Part shown: one piece after another, positions 12,263-24,009 of the stretch
How the letters are laid out: each line of letters begins with the position of its first letter
How positions within the stretch are numbered: position 1 is the stretch's first letter
NCBI GenBank assembly: GCA_963662155.1
Contig: OY759263.1
Span: 5,926,890 to 5,990,889 of the forward strand
Length of the DNA: 64,000 bases
Reading direction: 5' to 3'
Source: Lamellibrachia columna
Lineage: Eukaryota > Annelida > Polychaeta > Sabellida > Siboglinidae
The notes under the pieces: model-generated
The model's input: the letters and a program-made list of their open reading frames with translations, nothing else
Database searches by the model: none
Told to the model about the DNA's origin: nothing
Translations under genes and position numbers: made by a program

Positions 12263-12651
12263 CGTTCGGTATCGGCACACTTGTTCGTTCGGTACCGGTA
12301 CACCTGTTCGTTCGGTACCGGCACACCTGTTCGTATGATTCAATCTTGTCAGTATCGTGTTGCTCTTCCATATTTAGCTGACATCTTGGAAAGTACGTTG
12401 CTCCTTTCCCACTCCAAGTTAGAAATCTACCCAGCAAATATCCCCCATTTAGAAACATACCCAAATTGCGTCCTTCAACTGACTGACATCGTGCAATAAG
12501 ATGTGCAGATCTTATACCGTATTTCTGACGTTATATTCTTATATAATTTTTATCAACATTATTGATTTGTGTTTCTGACCAAACTACAATTTGCGCTAGA
12601 CCCCACTCGTAAAACTCACTACGTCAGTTTCTTCCACTGGATCCGCAACAA

Positions 12652-12940
12652 GCTGTTGGTGGACGCTTGAACAACTCATTGCTGTTGGTGGACGCTTGAA
12701 CAACTCGTTGCTGTTGGTGGACGCTTGAACAACTCATTGCTGTTGGTGGACGCTTGAACAACTCATTGCTGTTGGTGGACGCTTGAACAACTCATTGCTG
12801 TTGGTGGACGCTTGAACAACTCATTGCTGTTGGTGGACGCTTGAACAACTCATTGCTGTTGGTGGACGCTTGAACAACTCATTGCTGTTGGTGGACGCTT
12901 GAACAACTCATTGCTGTTGGTGGACGCTTGAACAACTCGT
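12652..12940. repeat. 29-bp minisatellite, 10 copies
   Basis: Near-perfect copies of CTGTTGGTGGACGCTTGAAC plus AACTCATTG. One early unit and the last unit have CTCG in place of CTCA. Confidence 0.95.
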
Positions 12941-14580
12941 CGAGAGTTAGTCTTTTGCGTAATCGATAAGATAGGAACACATTATGCTACAGCACAAACA
13001 TCAGTTTCTTCTTCCTCTTCTTTCTCTTCTGTTTCTCTTGGTCCCCATTATAACTGGCGTCTAACTGGCGGAGACATTTTGCAATCCAACAGCTGGTTGT
13101 TATTGTGTGCAGCGGGGGTCCAGATCTACTACTTTATTAATGGTATTATAGTACTTTTTGCTGGACATTATTATTATTATTATTCTGAATAAAATAATCT
13201 CTTCCAGCCTTCACGTACCTGGGCTGAGTTCAGTCCAGATCTTCGCAGCCAGCTTCACTTCTTCTTCTACAGTTCTCCGGTGGTTTGCTTCTTCCCCTTT
13301 TGCGGGGGGTGACCATATCATATCATATTGGCACGTGGGAGGCTATTTCTGATCCCGCGGAGAACACGACTAAGTAATTTCCACCTTCTTTGTTTCACAT
13401 CAACGACAACGTTATGGTTGACGCAGTCATTATTAGACCGCCTTCCACATATCAAATGGCCTATATCTAGTGTTGCCAGTCTCTTTCGGCAACCACAGTC
13501 CATCGGAAATCAGTGGAAAGATATAACCCATGCATTATTGGCATATTCTGTGAAAAACATGCTCAGGTGTCTTACTAATAAGCAACATGTTCACGGGTGA
13601 GACTATGTAGAATGTTACCGCAAGCCACCCCCTCTTTGCTACAAAACAACATAGCATCCAATATGCCAATTAGCGCCTCGCCATTTCCAAATCATATGCT
13701 AAAGTAACAGTTCAATGAAATGATCCCTTTGTTCCCAACGAATACGGGTTCACTGACAGAGCATACACTCTCATAATAGTTTACAGTGAATGGATGCTAA
13801 TTGTCTTTTCGCTGATGATTCGGCAGTCACCTGACTGTCTCGGTTGGTTTTATACAGCAAAGCATAACTGCGCACCAATGAAAAAACAAAATTGCCTGCA
13901 AAACAACCCGCGAAATAAACCGTCTAGGTTCCTATTATAAACCGTCTGGGTCCCTAATATAAACGGACTATCGATAAATAGGCAATATATTTGCGTAACA
14001 AGTGGATATATAAAATAACTAAAGTCAAAAGTTAACACACAAAAGTTAAAGCTAACACACACAAATTTAACAAAATATGTTCGGATAAATGCTTGCTGTT
14101 AACGAAAGCCGCAGTTATAAGCACCACCGGAGCTATTTTTGGAAGACTCATTATTTACAAGTCGGGCTAACCATGAGTAATGGAACTGAACCTAGCTATT
14201 TAACATCATACGATGCTTATTTATTATACGACAGTGTTGCACCGTGCAGTTGTAATAAATGTGTTTGCATAGTATTGTCCAGCCCAATTTCAAAAACCGT
14301 GAGTTAACCAATTGAGATATAAATACATATTAAATTAATTATCAAAGCCATTTATTTCTGACATTGCATATTGTATCACTTACTCGTACTCACTCCTCGT
14401 GCCGCTAGGCACACAAGGCTGAGAACAATCGACGCTTTCCAGTCCTCTCTGCAGCCGTTCTTTCCAAGTTCATTATTTTGTTGGAGGCATTCCAAGAACG
14501 TTACCCAAATGCCTCCATCTTTTTTTCAGTACTGTTCTCTTGTTAACTGCATTACTTTATACGTTGTCATATCGTCTTAT
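12941..14580. other. Unassigned stretch
   Basis: No gene or recognised element. Several short open frames (for example 13328-13600 + and 13318-13503 -) show no familiar motif. Confidence 0.35.
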
Positions 14581-14581
14581 G

Positions 14582-14837
14582 ACACGCACACGCACACGCA
14601 CACACGCACGCGCGCGCGCGCACACACACACACACACGCACGCACACGCGCACGCACGCACACGCGCACGCACACGCACACGCACACACGCGCGCGCGCG
14701 CGCACACACACACGCACGCACGCACGCACGCACGCACACGCACACGCACACGCACACGCACACGCACACGCACACGCACACGCACACGCACACGCACACG
14801 CACACGCACACGCACACGCACACGCACACGCACACGC

Positions 14838-14876
<39 letters not shown>

Positions 14877-14886
14877 ACACACACAC
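14582..14886. repeat. Compound (CACG)/(CA)n microsatellite, about 300 bp
   Basis: Alternating CACACG, CGCG, ACGC and CA tracts. It consists entirely of alternating purine-pyrimidine steps, so it is a candidate Z-DNA-forming tract. Long repetitive ORFs in all frames here are spurious. Confidence 0.95.
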
Positions 14887-15144
14887 TGAATGCGTCAAAC
14901 ATTCAACTCATAATTAGGTCAACTTCAGTCAACTGACAAAATGGCCGCGCCAATTGTATCATCGCGAATTCTTTTGAATGCATCAATATGTGGCGACGTT
15001 CAATATTACTCATGGTTCAAGTTAGACATATACGTTTACACCCGTATTGCATCCAAACACACAATTCTGGACACAACTAATCTGAAGATTTCTGCTAAAT
15101 ACCGGAACATCACGCGGCTCGAAATCTCGTCACGAAGCTATATA

Positions 15145-16782
15145 TGTTACAGTTAATCTGTTACAGTCAATTTCAGTCATTACGCGAAATGACTGGAAAA
15201 GAGGTGCAGTCATTTCGTGTAATGACTGAAACAGTGCTTCCCTTGGTTAATGACAAGTGATGTGGGCAAACTTGCTTTTTTATCTACCTAGCCAGATATT
15301 TTCAGAAATTGCCACGTAGCAGCTATCTATTTCTCACACTCAAAAATATTTTTTTATATTGTAATCAAATTATGATTTAAAATTATTGTTCGGGTTCACT
15401 TTGGGTCGTGTAGAACACCAGGAATTGAAGTTACTCCACATGATCGAAACCACTTATCATCAAATTAATGTTTTTAGGTGCAATGCCCCAGTCTCCCTAA
15501 GTGCGCTGTGTGCCATAATACCCAGAGCAAACACTGTGAAGTATCAATTACAAGTTGTCTTCTATTGTGTATCTTAAATTAATTGTTGAAAATATTACAT
15601 ACATACTTAAGACACAACAACACTGTCTTATTGAACAACATATAACTTTATTATAATTCTACAGCTTGCAATAGTCTACTGTATCATTGGAAATTATATC
15701 AATGCGTTATATTTCCACATATATGTCAAACAAATTAAGCAAGATGCCATATTCTCATAATTATATGTATGGGTATGGATGAGAGCATAAACCCCGGTGT
15801 AGTTTTTTTTAAGCCAAGAATGTTAAATTCATAATAGTTTCCATCACAGTATTGGTAAAAGCTAATATTGTATTCAACAAATATTACTAAATAATTATTA
15901 TATTCACTAGTTATCATGAAAGACATGTGAAGCATACTAGTAGGTATACTTGCCACTGAGAGAAATCATACACATTACCCAGAGGATATTTATAAAAGAC
16001 GACAAATCAAATCATGTCTGGTCTTAAAAGGAGAATTTACTTTACTAACAACTTGATGATTAGTTATTAGCATGTCATATGGTTCGTTCTCACTTGTTCG
16101 GGCAGCTCAGACTGTTGTGACACCGGTTGCTACACATTCGTTTTGCTTTGTAGCACTTGCACTTGTTGCTAGTACATTTTTAAAGAAGACTGCAACAGTC
16201 ACACCTGACAAAGCCTTGTCCACCAGTTGCTGAAGTTTTTAATGCATGGCGGAGAGATATATGTTGGTCTTGGTTGGTGTCTGACTGGGATAGAAGGCGT
16301 TGTGGGCATAAGTCGAATTGGTTGCGTGAATTTTTATCAGGATCTCAGTCTTCACAGCAGTGGTGTATAAGTTGTTGTCGCCCCGATCAGTGATGACCCC
16401 CAGGATGTTATGTGGATCCCCCTTCCTCTCTCCATCATAGGGATGGGAACTGGGTATTGCAGGGGCTCCAAACAGGAGAAATATATCCAACAGCTGGATA
16501 GCCATTTCTGCTGCTCGCTTCGAGGTATGATACAGAACATTGTGAGATGGCACTGATAAACAATGATTCAGTTGAAATGTGACTGGGGGATGATTGCATG
16601 TCGATAAGGATGATGTCATATGTGTCCTCAATGCACACATGATAATTGGCTCTTCTTGTTCTGTTCTTTGTTTCTTTATCAACTTCTCGATGTCACCGCA
16701 TTGAAGAATGTGATACATAATCGCAAATTTTAACTATTATTCAATATTAATTATAAACTACTTAAACCAATATGGTGATAAG

Positions 16783-16825
<43 letters not shown>

Positions 16826-18340
16826 AATATATTGTAATTGTAATATACTCATAATCATGATGTTTATCAATGTGTCTTTTATTACTTAACAATTGGTTTA
16901 ATTTTCCTTTTGAATTAATTTGTTTGTATAGCTTAATGTGACAAATCATGAAAGGACTTCGACTTTTGTGAGACAGTATTGAAGGCTTTCATTTGTGCTC
17001 ACTCGTGCAATTCATGGCTAACTGAAGAAAGACCCTTTCATTGTGGAATTCCTGTCTTACATAAACAAAAACAAAATGTACAGAGAAAGGATTAAAGCAT
17101 GAATTGGTATCCAATACAACTGTGGTGGATATTAACTCGGGGCTTCTGGCTGAGAAAATATTTTAAGGGAATTACCTCTGGCTTCAATGTGCAGATCAAT
17201 GAATGAAGGTGTGAAATTTTTCCATTACCAAATCAAAATGTAACCACATCATGTTATGCAAGCCACCAAAATTGCATGTGTCTGATATTAAGCTTCTTAA
17301 AAATGTTGTGGTAGAAATACCCTAGGTTTTCATTTGTCTGGCCTGGGGCTGTGGAATAATTTCTATGACATAATTCTGGCATGATGTCATTACTGCATAA
17401 TTACATGTTAGTTTTGACGCATTTGGAAGAGTATTCAACTATATTTCCACCCATACCTAATTTATTATAGGTTGAAATATTTGCATTGATTAAATGGACT
17501 ACTATCTAGCCCTCAAATTGTGAAATGTCTGGTAAATTCCTCACGCTTAAAATCAAGAAACAATGTTCAGCATAAGAAACAACAAATAAAAATTGGTACT
17601 TGCTGAGTATTGTAGCATCCATGGCGTGTCTTCGAAGATTCATCAGTTGCCGCAAGTGTGAGTTGTTCTATAGTATTGAAATATTCCACTTTGAGAATTA
17701 GATGTTTTTGACATATTTGATACCTTTTGTAGAGTTCTTCCTTAAATTGTACTTCGTATTTATCCTGTGCCATTGTGATAGCTTTGCCAAGAGGCAAGTG
17801 ATTAAGACCTACTGACTGATTGTGTTCTTTTTATAGGCACAATAGCCAGTTGAGACAGTCACCATTGTTAAGCAATTAGCATTCCCAGTTGGAGAATGGA
17901 TGGGTCATCCATTCATTACCTAGCCATCAAATCAGAGAACACCAGTGAGATAGCTGTCAGTCACACTGTCAGGGGGAGGATCTTGTACCCAGAGAGGGAT
18001 TGTACCCACAGAGGGATAAATTATTAGCAAAATGTTGCCATTTGCAAATATATAACACATATTTATTCATTGTGTTTATTTACTTGAGTAATGTGAATGT
18101 CTGAAGAAGTATGAAAGCTGGCATTAATGCACAATTAACATTGGAACAATATATAATGAAAAAAGTACACAAATTGTTATTACACAGTATGACTGAAATG
18201 GTCACCAGTCAAACTGTGTAATAACAGTGCCTTAATGCCAGTCATTTCGCGAAATGCCTGAGTGAAACAGTCATTTCGCGCAATGCCTAAACATGTCAGT
18301 CATTACGCGAAATAGCTTGTTACGCTGATTGACTGTAACA
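15145..18340 (-). mobile_element. Degenerate Ginger-type DNA transposon with terminal inverted repeats
   Basis: The right end finishes ATTGACTGTAACA (18328-18340). Its inverse, TGTTACAGTCAAT, occurs at 15159-15171, and a near copy, TGTTACAGTTAATC, at 15145-15158. The TGT...ACA termini fit Ginger elements. Both ends hold extra copies of a palindromic motif, CAGTCATTwCGCG and its inverse CGCGwAATGACTG, at about 15174 and 15207 on the left and 18240, 18270 and 18297 on the right. The interior carries a broken integrase gene on the - strand. Flanking 4-mers are TATA (left) and TTTA (right), an imperfect match to the 4-bp duplication expected. Length is about 3.2 kb. The element is dead. Confidence 0.75.
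16086..17797 (-). pseudogene. Broken KRBA2-like/Ginger integrase gene
   Basis: The N-terminal piece is at 17797-17567: a MAQDKYEVQF start, then YKRYQICQKHLIL and LTLAATDES, as in the N-terminus of KRBA2-like integrases. After about 0.85 kb of unrelated AT-rich insertion the frame resumes near 16718 with MYHILQCGDIEKLIKK. It shifts frame through EDTYDIILIDMQSSPS and continues as TSKRAAEMAIQLLDIFLLFG-APAI, the stretch that normally precedes the second catalytic Asp (LQSDNGREF). That catalytic segment is missing. A cysteine-rich tail on the - strand (about 16215-16090) includes KCTSNKCKCYKAKRMCSNRC, typical of the family C-terminus. Frameshifts, stops, an insertion and the core deletion make it non-functional. 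Confidence 0.75.
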
Positions 18341-18965
18341 TTTACACGTTGTCCAATACCGATTGCAAGATCATGCCCGAGTGTAGATGATTACGCAATA
18401 ATATTTCGTATACAGACACTCACGTCACCTTTGTTAAAGTTTTAGCACTTTAATAAACACATTTATATAACAACAAACAAACGGCGACTTCACAAAGCAA
18501 ACACAACATTAACTAATATATAGTGATAATAGTATATAATAATCAGGCCTAGATTAACATTATCTTTAAGGATTAATAAGACAATTAACCTGATCTAGCT
18601 GCATTGAACAACGACATATTGGCCTTATTCCGTTTGTCTATCTAGCTAGACGTAGACATACCTCTGTCAATTTATCTAGGTGTATGTATGTCTGTTTTGC
18701 CTACTTATATGTCTACCGATATGTCTATACGTCGGCATGTGTATCTGTCGGTATGTGTGTCTGTCTACTTTGCTATCTTTCTAGTTGTGTATGTGTGTAT
18801 TCACACGTCACGTGCCTGCCTAACTATCTTTCCATCTCATTGCATATCTCTCCTTCTATCTCGTTGTTTCTGTGTAAATATGTCTAGTTGTCGCCGTTTC
18901 TTATTACTGATTGTATTGATGCAGGAATAACACGTCCTATTTTAATATGATTAAAACCAATCTGA
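18341..18965. other. Spacer downstream of the GPCR gene
   Basis: Probably includes the 3' UTR of the receptor gene on the - strand. A TCTGTC/TATGTC-rich low-complexity segment occupies 18640-18880. Confidence 0.4.
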
Positions 18966-19964
18966 CTACATCGTAGATACTCGTTCCACGACATGTCTGC
19001 TTCGACTTCTCACGTCCCTCAACCGTTCCATTCCGGGGTCTCCAACCCTCAAACTGTTACTGTTCCTCTCGCGTACACAAGGACTGTTACTAGTCCTCTT
19101 ATGCACGTTGCACGTCACATGCCTGAGTTGACAGAGGACCCTGTCACGAGCACACTCCGTATCACATGAACCGGCGACGCTGACTAGATCAGCGGGAAAG
19201 CCATGTTGCGTAGTGTTGATCGAGTGAACAGAACCGACACAACTGCCTTTGCGCCAAACAACAGAGGCGTTGAGCTGAGCGTTGGAGGCGCTGGTTGCAC
19301 GGAATGTCGCGATCTCCATGTGCGAGTCGGCGAGTGCCGAGTGACGGCGCCTGCGGAAGCGACCTGAGCGGAAGATGCGACCGATTGCAGTCGAACTGTA
19401 GGCGACGTAGACGACCGGATTGATGGCGCTGTGCAGTAACCCGACCAGCTCCGCCAGCACCAGCGGCCACTTCAGTCGGACGCGGTAGTCACTGTAGATG
19501 CGGATCAAGGAGATGAGGAAATAAGGAGTCCAGCACCCAGCGAAGGCTAGGATGACGAAGGCGGTCATCTTGAAGACATTCTTTCTAGTGGACGCCATTA
19601 AATGCTTCTGACTAGGCAGGTCGACTTTCCAACCTCTCTGGCCTGACCGGTCATCCAGAATACGGGTCAGCTACAATCACATAGAGGCGATTACGATGAA
19701 TGTGAAACGAAGAAAGTGTCGTTACTACCAGGAATTCCCGAAATTATACTAATTAAAATTAATGATCGCATGGCTTAATTATCCAACCAGAGTGTAGATA
19801 TTTACTTAAGCTGGGTTTACACAAGGCGATATTGTCGCGTGCGATCAGATTGCAACATTTTAAGATTTAACGATGTAGAACTAACTATATTTTGAAGCCT
19901 TGACCTTCATCGAGGCGTCGATATAACATCGTGTCAACCGTTTAACATAATCCAAAGTGTGTGA

Positions 19965-20023
<59 letters not shown>

Positions 20024-22115
20024 TGTGCGTGTGTGTGTGCGCGCGCGCCCGCTAGTGTGTGCCACACACAAGCACCACCACCACCACCCCACCACCACCA
20101 ACCCCACCACCACCACCACTACTGCATGTACTACGTACGACAGCGTTGCTGCGGGAGCGCGTCCGTCGAATCTGACACGGCTTCCACACGACTTGCGCGA
20201 CGGCGAAGTAACAGAAGATCATGACACCGAGCGGAACAATAAGGATGTAGGCGGTGAGGAACGTGAAGTATGTCTTCCTCTGCCATTGGGCGGTGTAGCC
20301 CTTACTGAGACAGAGGCGCACCACGTGACCATCGGGCGCCACGTGCTGCGTCTCCTTGAAGATGAACAGCTGCGGGGAAGCGAGTAGGAAGGCGCACACC
20401 CACGCCACGACCACCTTGTGCCAAATCTTCGGCTTCGCTTGCAAGGCCTTGAACGACTGCACGATCATCTGTGACACAACATCGTAACTTAAATCTCTGA
20501 CTTCAAGTTAAATTAAATTCAAATCAGAACATGTTGATCGATAACGTCATTTCCTGAAGGGGACGCTCGGGTGCTATTTTCTCTTTCTCATTTATCTTCA
20601 GTGGAATTTAGGGTTTGTTTACATTACATAGGAAGTCACTAAGACGTCCACAGTGTAGCCGTTTAGCTAAATTAAATATGATGTGTTATGCATTCGTCAG
20701 ATATGTGACTGCACGGAACGTAGCATAACCTTAATGTAGCATATTCTTCTACAGTGCTGCGTCGTTTATCGATTCGTATTATTATGTTTGTCTTTGAAAA
20801 TCGTGATGTGTACACGTACTATTTCTTTGCGCATCTGGATGAAATGCCTAACGAAGCGCGGCGGTAGTTACTTTCGAAACCAAACAAGATTGTCGGATAA
20901 ATTATACATCATTGACATGCCAGAAATGCATCATTACTAAATACATTTAGACTAAATAAATAATAACACACACTCTTCGTGCAGCTGGAAATCATGCAAA
21001 CATCAACTGCTTTGGGATTTGAATTTTCTACAAGTGGCAGCTAATTCGTCTTGCGAACGTCCATTACTAGACACGTGCAGTTAGAACATCTTGCTTGGTC
21101 CCCATGCGATGGTCGGCTCGCTGAAAGATACATTAGGCTGGGGTATTGGAAAGACGTGAGTTGTATATTACGTTCGAGTTGTTGTTTGAAAGACTCACGT
21201 CTCCGTGAAGGCAGCTGATATTGCGATTTCATTTGCTCCGTTTCAGAGTATTTACTGCTTAGATGCGCACACGATGATTGCGGACAAAATACGAAAAATA
21301 AATGTAAAAAATTACCCCCAAAATAGAAAGAAATCAAGTGGTTACGCTTAATGTTGCTTATGATCTGACAATGCAATCGCCTGAAATATAAATCAACTAT
21401 TTAGTGTACCTAAAAACCTTATATATTCCGACCGACCGACCGACCGACCGACCGACCGACCGACCGACCGACCGACCGACCGACCGACCGACCGACCGAC
21501 CGACCGACCGACCGACCGACCGACCGACCGACCGACCGACCGACCGACCGACCGACCGACCGACCGACCGACCGACCGACCGACCGACCGACCGACCGAC
21601 CGACCGACCGACCGACCGACCGACCGACCGACCGACCGACCGACCGACCGACCGACCGACCGACCGACCGACCGACCGACCGACCGACCGGAAGAAGGCA
21701 ATGCTAGAAGAGTAATCACCTGATAGTGGTCAATGCTCATGCTGGTCAGCATGAATGTGGCTCCAGCCAGGCTGACCATTTGAGCGTAGACGACAAGCTT
21801 ACAGGCGAGTGAGCCGAACACCCATTCGCCGACTGCCAGGAAGATTACTTCAGTTGTCATAGTAACGACGCAGATGATGAGGTCACTGATGGCCAGGTTA
21901 ATAAGGAAGATGTTCACGCGTTTCCTACGCATGCGCGGCTCACGCAAGATGAACCAGAGGAGGGCTGTGTTTCCGACGAACGCCAGCACCATGATGACAC
22001 CTATCGCCGCAATGCGTGACGTCACTTCCACTGACCACTCCGTGCCGCCTTGTTGAGTCGGGAGATCGTTGGCGCCACTCGCGTTCACGCAACTACTATA
22101 GTTTGGTGCGATCAT
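18966..22115 (-). CDS. Rhodopsin-family peptide GPCR (vasopressin/GnRH/CCAP-NPS receptor type), 3 exons
   Basis: Exons on the - strand are 22115-21720, 20468-20139 and 19670-18966. Donors are CAG|GTGATT and GTC|GTACGT; acceptors are TGTCACAG| and GATTGTAG|. All introns are phase 0 and give 476 residues. Exon 1 has an extracellular N-terminus with NYS and NAS glycosylation sites, TM1 (GVIMVLAFVGNTALLWF), TM2 with NLAISDL, the first disulfide Cys (SLACKLVV) and TM3 ending SIDHYQ. Exon 2 has TM4, the second disulfide Cys (RLCLSKGY) and TM5. Exon 3 has TM6 with FAGCWTPYFL, TM7 with SAINPVVY and a long basic cytoplasmic tail. The DRY motif reads DHY. The start is uncertain: the frame stays open 5' of the ATG at 22115, so an upstream coding exon is possible. 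The ligand cannot be assigned from sequence. Confidence 0.85.
19965..20041. repeat. (TG)n microsatellite in GPCR intron 2
   Basis: About 38 copies, interrupted by TATG and CGTG. It is followed toward exon 2 by a CCACCA-rich run (20070-20120) that ends just short of the exon 2 splice donor. Confidence 0.93.
21428..21690. repeat. (CCGA)n microsatellite in GPCR intron 1
   Basis: About 65 uninterrupted copies (roughly 263 bp). The array begins 28 bp beyond the exon 1 donor. On the - strand it is in frame with exon 1 and without a stop, so retention of the intron would add a long RSVG-repeat tail. Confidence 0.97.
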
Positions 22116-22202
22116 AACTGCTTCATGCACACACCCACCGTGTCGCTGTCGTAAAGTGCCGTTGGCGTCCGACGATGCCAATGATCGCGACAACACAGCC
22201 AC

Positions 22203-23265
22203 AGCACCAGTGTTTATATTAGCGAAGACATTACAAGCAGTCGTCGCCTCGTATTGTGTTCAGTACGTCAGTCTTCAGATGAAACCACAACGTTATTCGA
22301 ACTATATGTCCGTAGCCTCGACAGGGCGACATTGTGTACTCACGAGTCCGGCCTGCCAGGACAGCGGGGCGACTGCACGAGGTATCTCATTATCCACCAA
22401 CGCGATGCACCGATAACATCTGCAACATGAGTCGACGCCGACGTCGGTTAAAATGACCCGTGGGGGTATTGTGTTGGCAACATCGCAGCCACGAGTGCAG
22501 TTTTTGCTACATTTTGACATATTAGTTTCACTATTGCACTGTTGATGGAGCTTTATCCGCGGTTTAGTGCGCCAGTGTGCACAACTAATTGCAATGTGAA
22601 TGGTTATTCTGAAACAGAGATTCAGTTAAACATCGTTATGCTTATTATTTCCTGGTCTTCCTTGGTGTCGAATGCATGTTACAGACATTATAGAAAAGAT
22701 ATCAAGGCGAAAAGGGGGCTTTAATTATCGAGCAACCTCGGGGAAATAAAAAAATTCCTAGCATGACTAGATAACTAACCATTGGATTGACATAACATAA
22801 TGAAACCACGAGGAGACATGCTTGCTGAAATGTAGTGCGATTTGGTAACGCCGCTATTTTCAAACATGACATAAATATTTAAATGCCAATAGCTCTAACA
22901 CGGACACATGAAGCAAACGGAAAGTTGGTCTGCCAAGACTGTAAAAATAGAAGGACGGTAACTGTGGTGGAAGACATGGAGGGAGTAAAGCCAAACAGGA
23001 ATGAACTGGAGAATGCACACTGCAGCTTTATGAGCCACCAGGCCCCACGAGGACAGGCATAGGGCAAGCTCAAAAACGTTTTAATATAGGAAAGCGATTT
23101 GTGTGTAACAATATATGCTTGTGTCTGGACACATCGCTCGTGTAAACGCACTTATAATTTAGCTGCGCGTTGTCGTTACGCGCTCCATAAAATAGAGCAG
23201 ATGATATCATCGTAGGTAATGCAAGTGACGCCCGTCTATTTGTGAAAGGAAGTACTTATCCTGTC
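22203..23265. other. Upstream region of the GPCR gene, unassigned
   Basis: May contain the receptor promoter or 5' exons, but no core promoter element or splice structure could be defended. No other gene is seen. Confidence 0.35.
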
Positions 23266-23268
23266 AAG

Positions 23269-23349
23269 CAGACAGGGCACATATCAGACAGGGCACATAT
23301 CAGACAGGGCACATATCAGACAGGGCACATATCAGACAGGGCACATATC
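23269..23349. repeat. 16-bp minisatellite, 5 copies
   Basis: Perfect AGACAGGGCACATATC units; the last is changed to CACACAGC. Confidence 0.93.
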
Positions 23350-23416
23350 ACACAGCATATTACGATTCATACAACATTCTCGGAACCAAGCAGCAAAGAT
23401 AAGTAAAACGTTTAAT

Positions 23417-23770
23417 TTCTACCGCGTCCTTCCAACATGTGTAGCCCAGAGCACGTGACATTCTACCGCGTCCTTCCAACATGTGTAGCCCAGAGCACGT
23501 GACATTCTACCGCGTCCTTCCAACATGTGTAGCCCAGAGCACGTGACATTCTACCGCGTCCTTCCAACATGTGTAGCCCAGAGCACGTGACATTCTACCG
23601 CGTCCTTCCAACATGTGTAGCCCAGAGCACATGACATTCTACCGCGTCCTTCCAACATGTGTAGCCCAGAGCACATGACATTCTACCGCGTCCTTCCAAC
23701 ATGTGTAGCCCAGAGCACGTGACATTCTACCGCGTCCTTCCAACATGTGTAGCCCAGAGCACGTGACATT
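23417..23770. repeat. 44-bp minisatellite, 8 copies
   Basis: Units contain CTACCGCGTCCTTCCAACAT followed by GTGTAGCCCAGAGCACGTGACATT. Copies are nearly identical apart from a CACGTGAC/CACATGAC variant. It directly abuts a SINE-like sequence on its right. Confidence 0.95.
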
Positions 23771-23774
23771 CGGT

Positions 23775-24003
23775 CCCCTGCAGACCGGTTCGCGCAAACA
23801 CCACTTCTGCTCTATTGATAAAGCCAGCCACGATACAATTGCTGCGCGAAAGCTATTCGTTCTGATAATAATTATTCCACCACTGTCGACACATTGCAAG
23901 GTACTCATTTTTATAGCTGAGTAAACGGCATCAAGTGAACTAGCACCTATTGTTTGACAGTCCGGTGCTCTAACCGCCGAGCCACCGCTATCACAGTGTC
24001 ATG
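23775..24003 (-). mobile_element. tRNA-derived SINE-like element
   Basis: On the - strand the right end reads AGCGGTGGCTCGGCGGTTAG followed by AGCACCGGACTGTCA. This resembles the D-arm (A box) and anticodon arm of a tRNA, and GGTGCTAGTTCA is close to a B box. The body carries an ATGAGTACC motif and the word TGCGCGAA...CTATTCGTTC, which recurs at 54.9 kb. The tRNA-like head and the shared body support a SINE. No terminal duplication was identified. Confidence 0.55.
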
Positions 24004-24009
24004 TTGTCA

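Noticed and set aside
14567..14917. Several long ORFs on both strands (His-Thr, Cys-Val, Arg-Val repeats)
   Set aside because: They are translations of the CA/CG microsatellite in different frames; there is no gene structure.
16239..16718. 159-residue ORF on the - strand considered as an intact gene
   Set aside because: It is a chimera of integrase segments in which the catalytic region is missing and neighbouring family sequence continues in other frames.
18684..18930. Short cysteine/tyrosine-rich ORFs downstream of the GPCR
   Set aside because: They come from a low-complexity TGTCTATATG-type repeat.
21393..22202. Single-exon reading of the GPCR frame through an RSVG-repeat tail
   Set aside because: The seven-helix protein is completed by splicing at CAG|GTGATT to exon 2; the repeat is intronic.
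22200..22202. Start of the receptor at 22202
   Set aside because: The codon there is GTG; the first in-frame ATG is at 22115.
23417..23770. CRISPR-like array
   Set aside because: The repeats are directly adjacent with no unique spacers, and the genome is animal. The same applies to all other tandem arrays here.
23961..24003. Functional tRNA gene
   Set aside because: Only the D-arm and anticodon-arm half looks tRNA-like; the acceptor stem cannot pair and the T-arm is degenerate, so a SINE head is the better reading.
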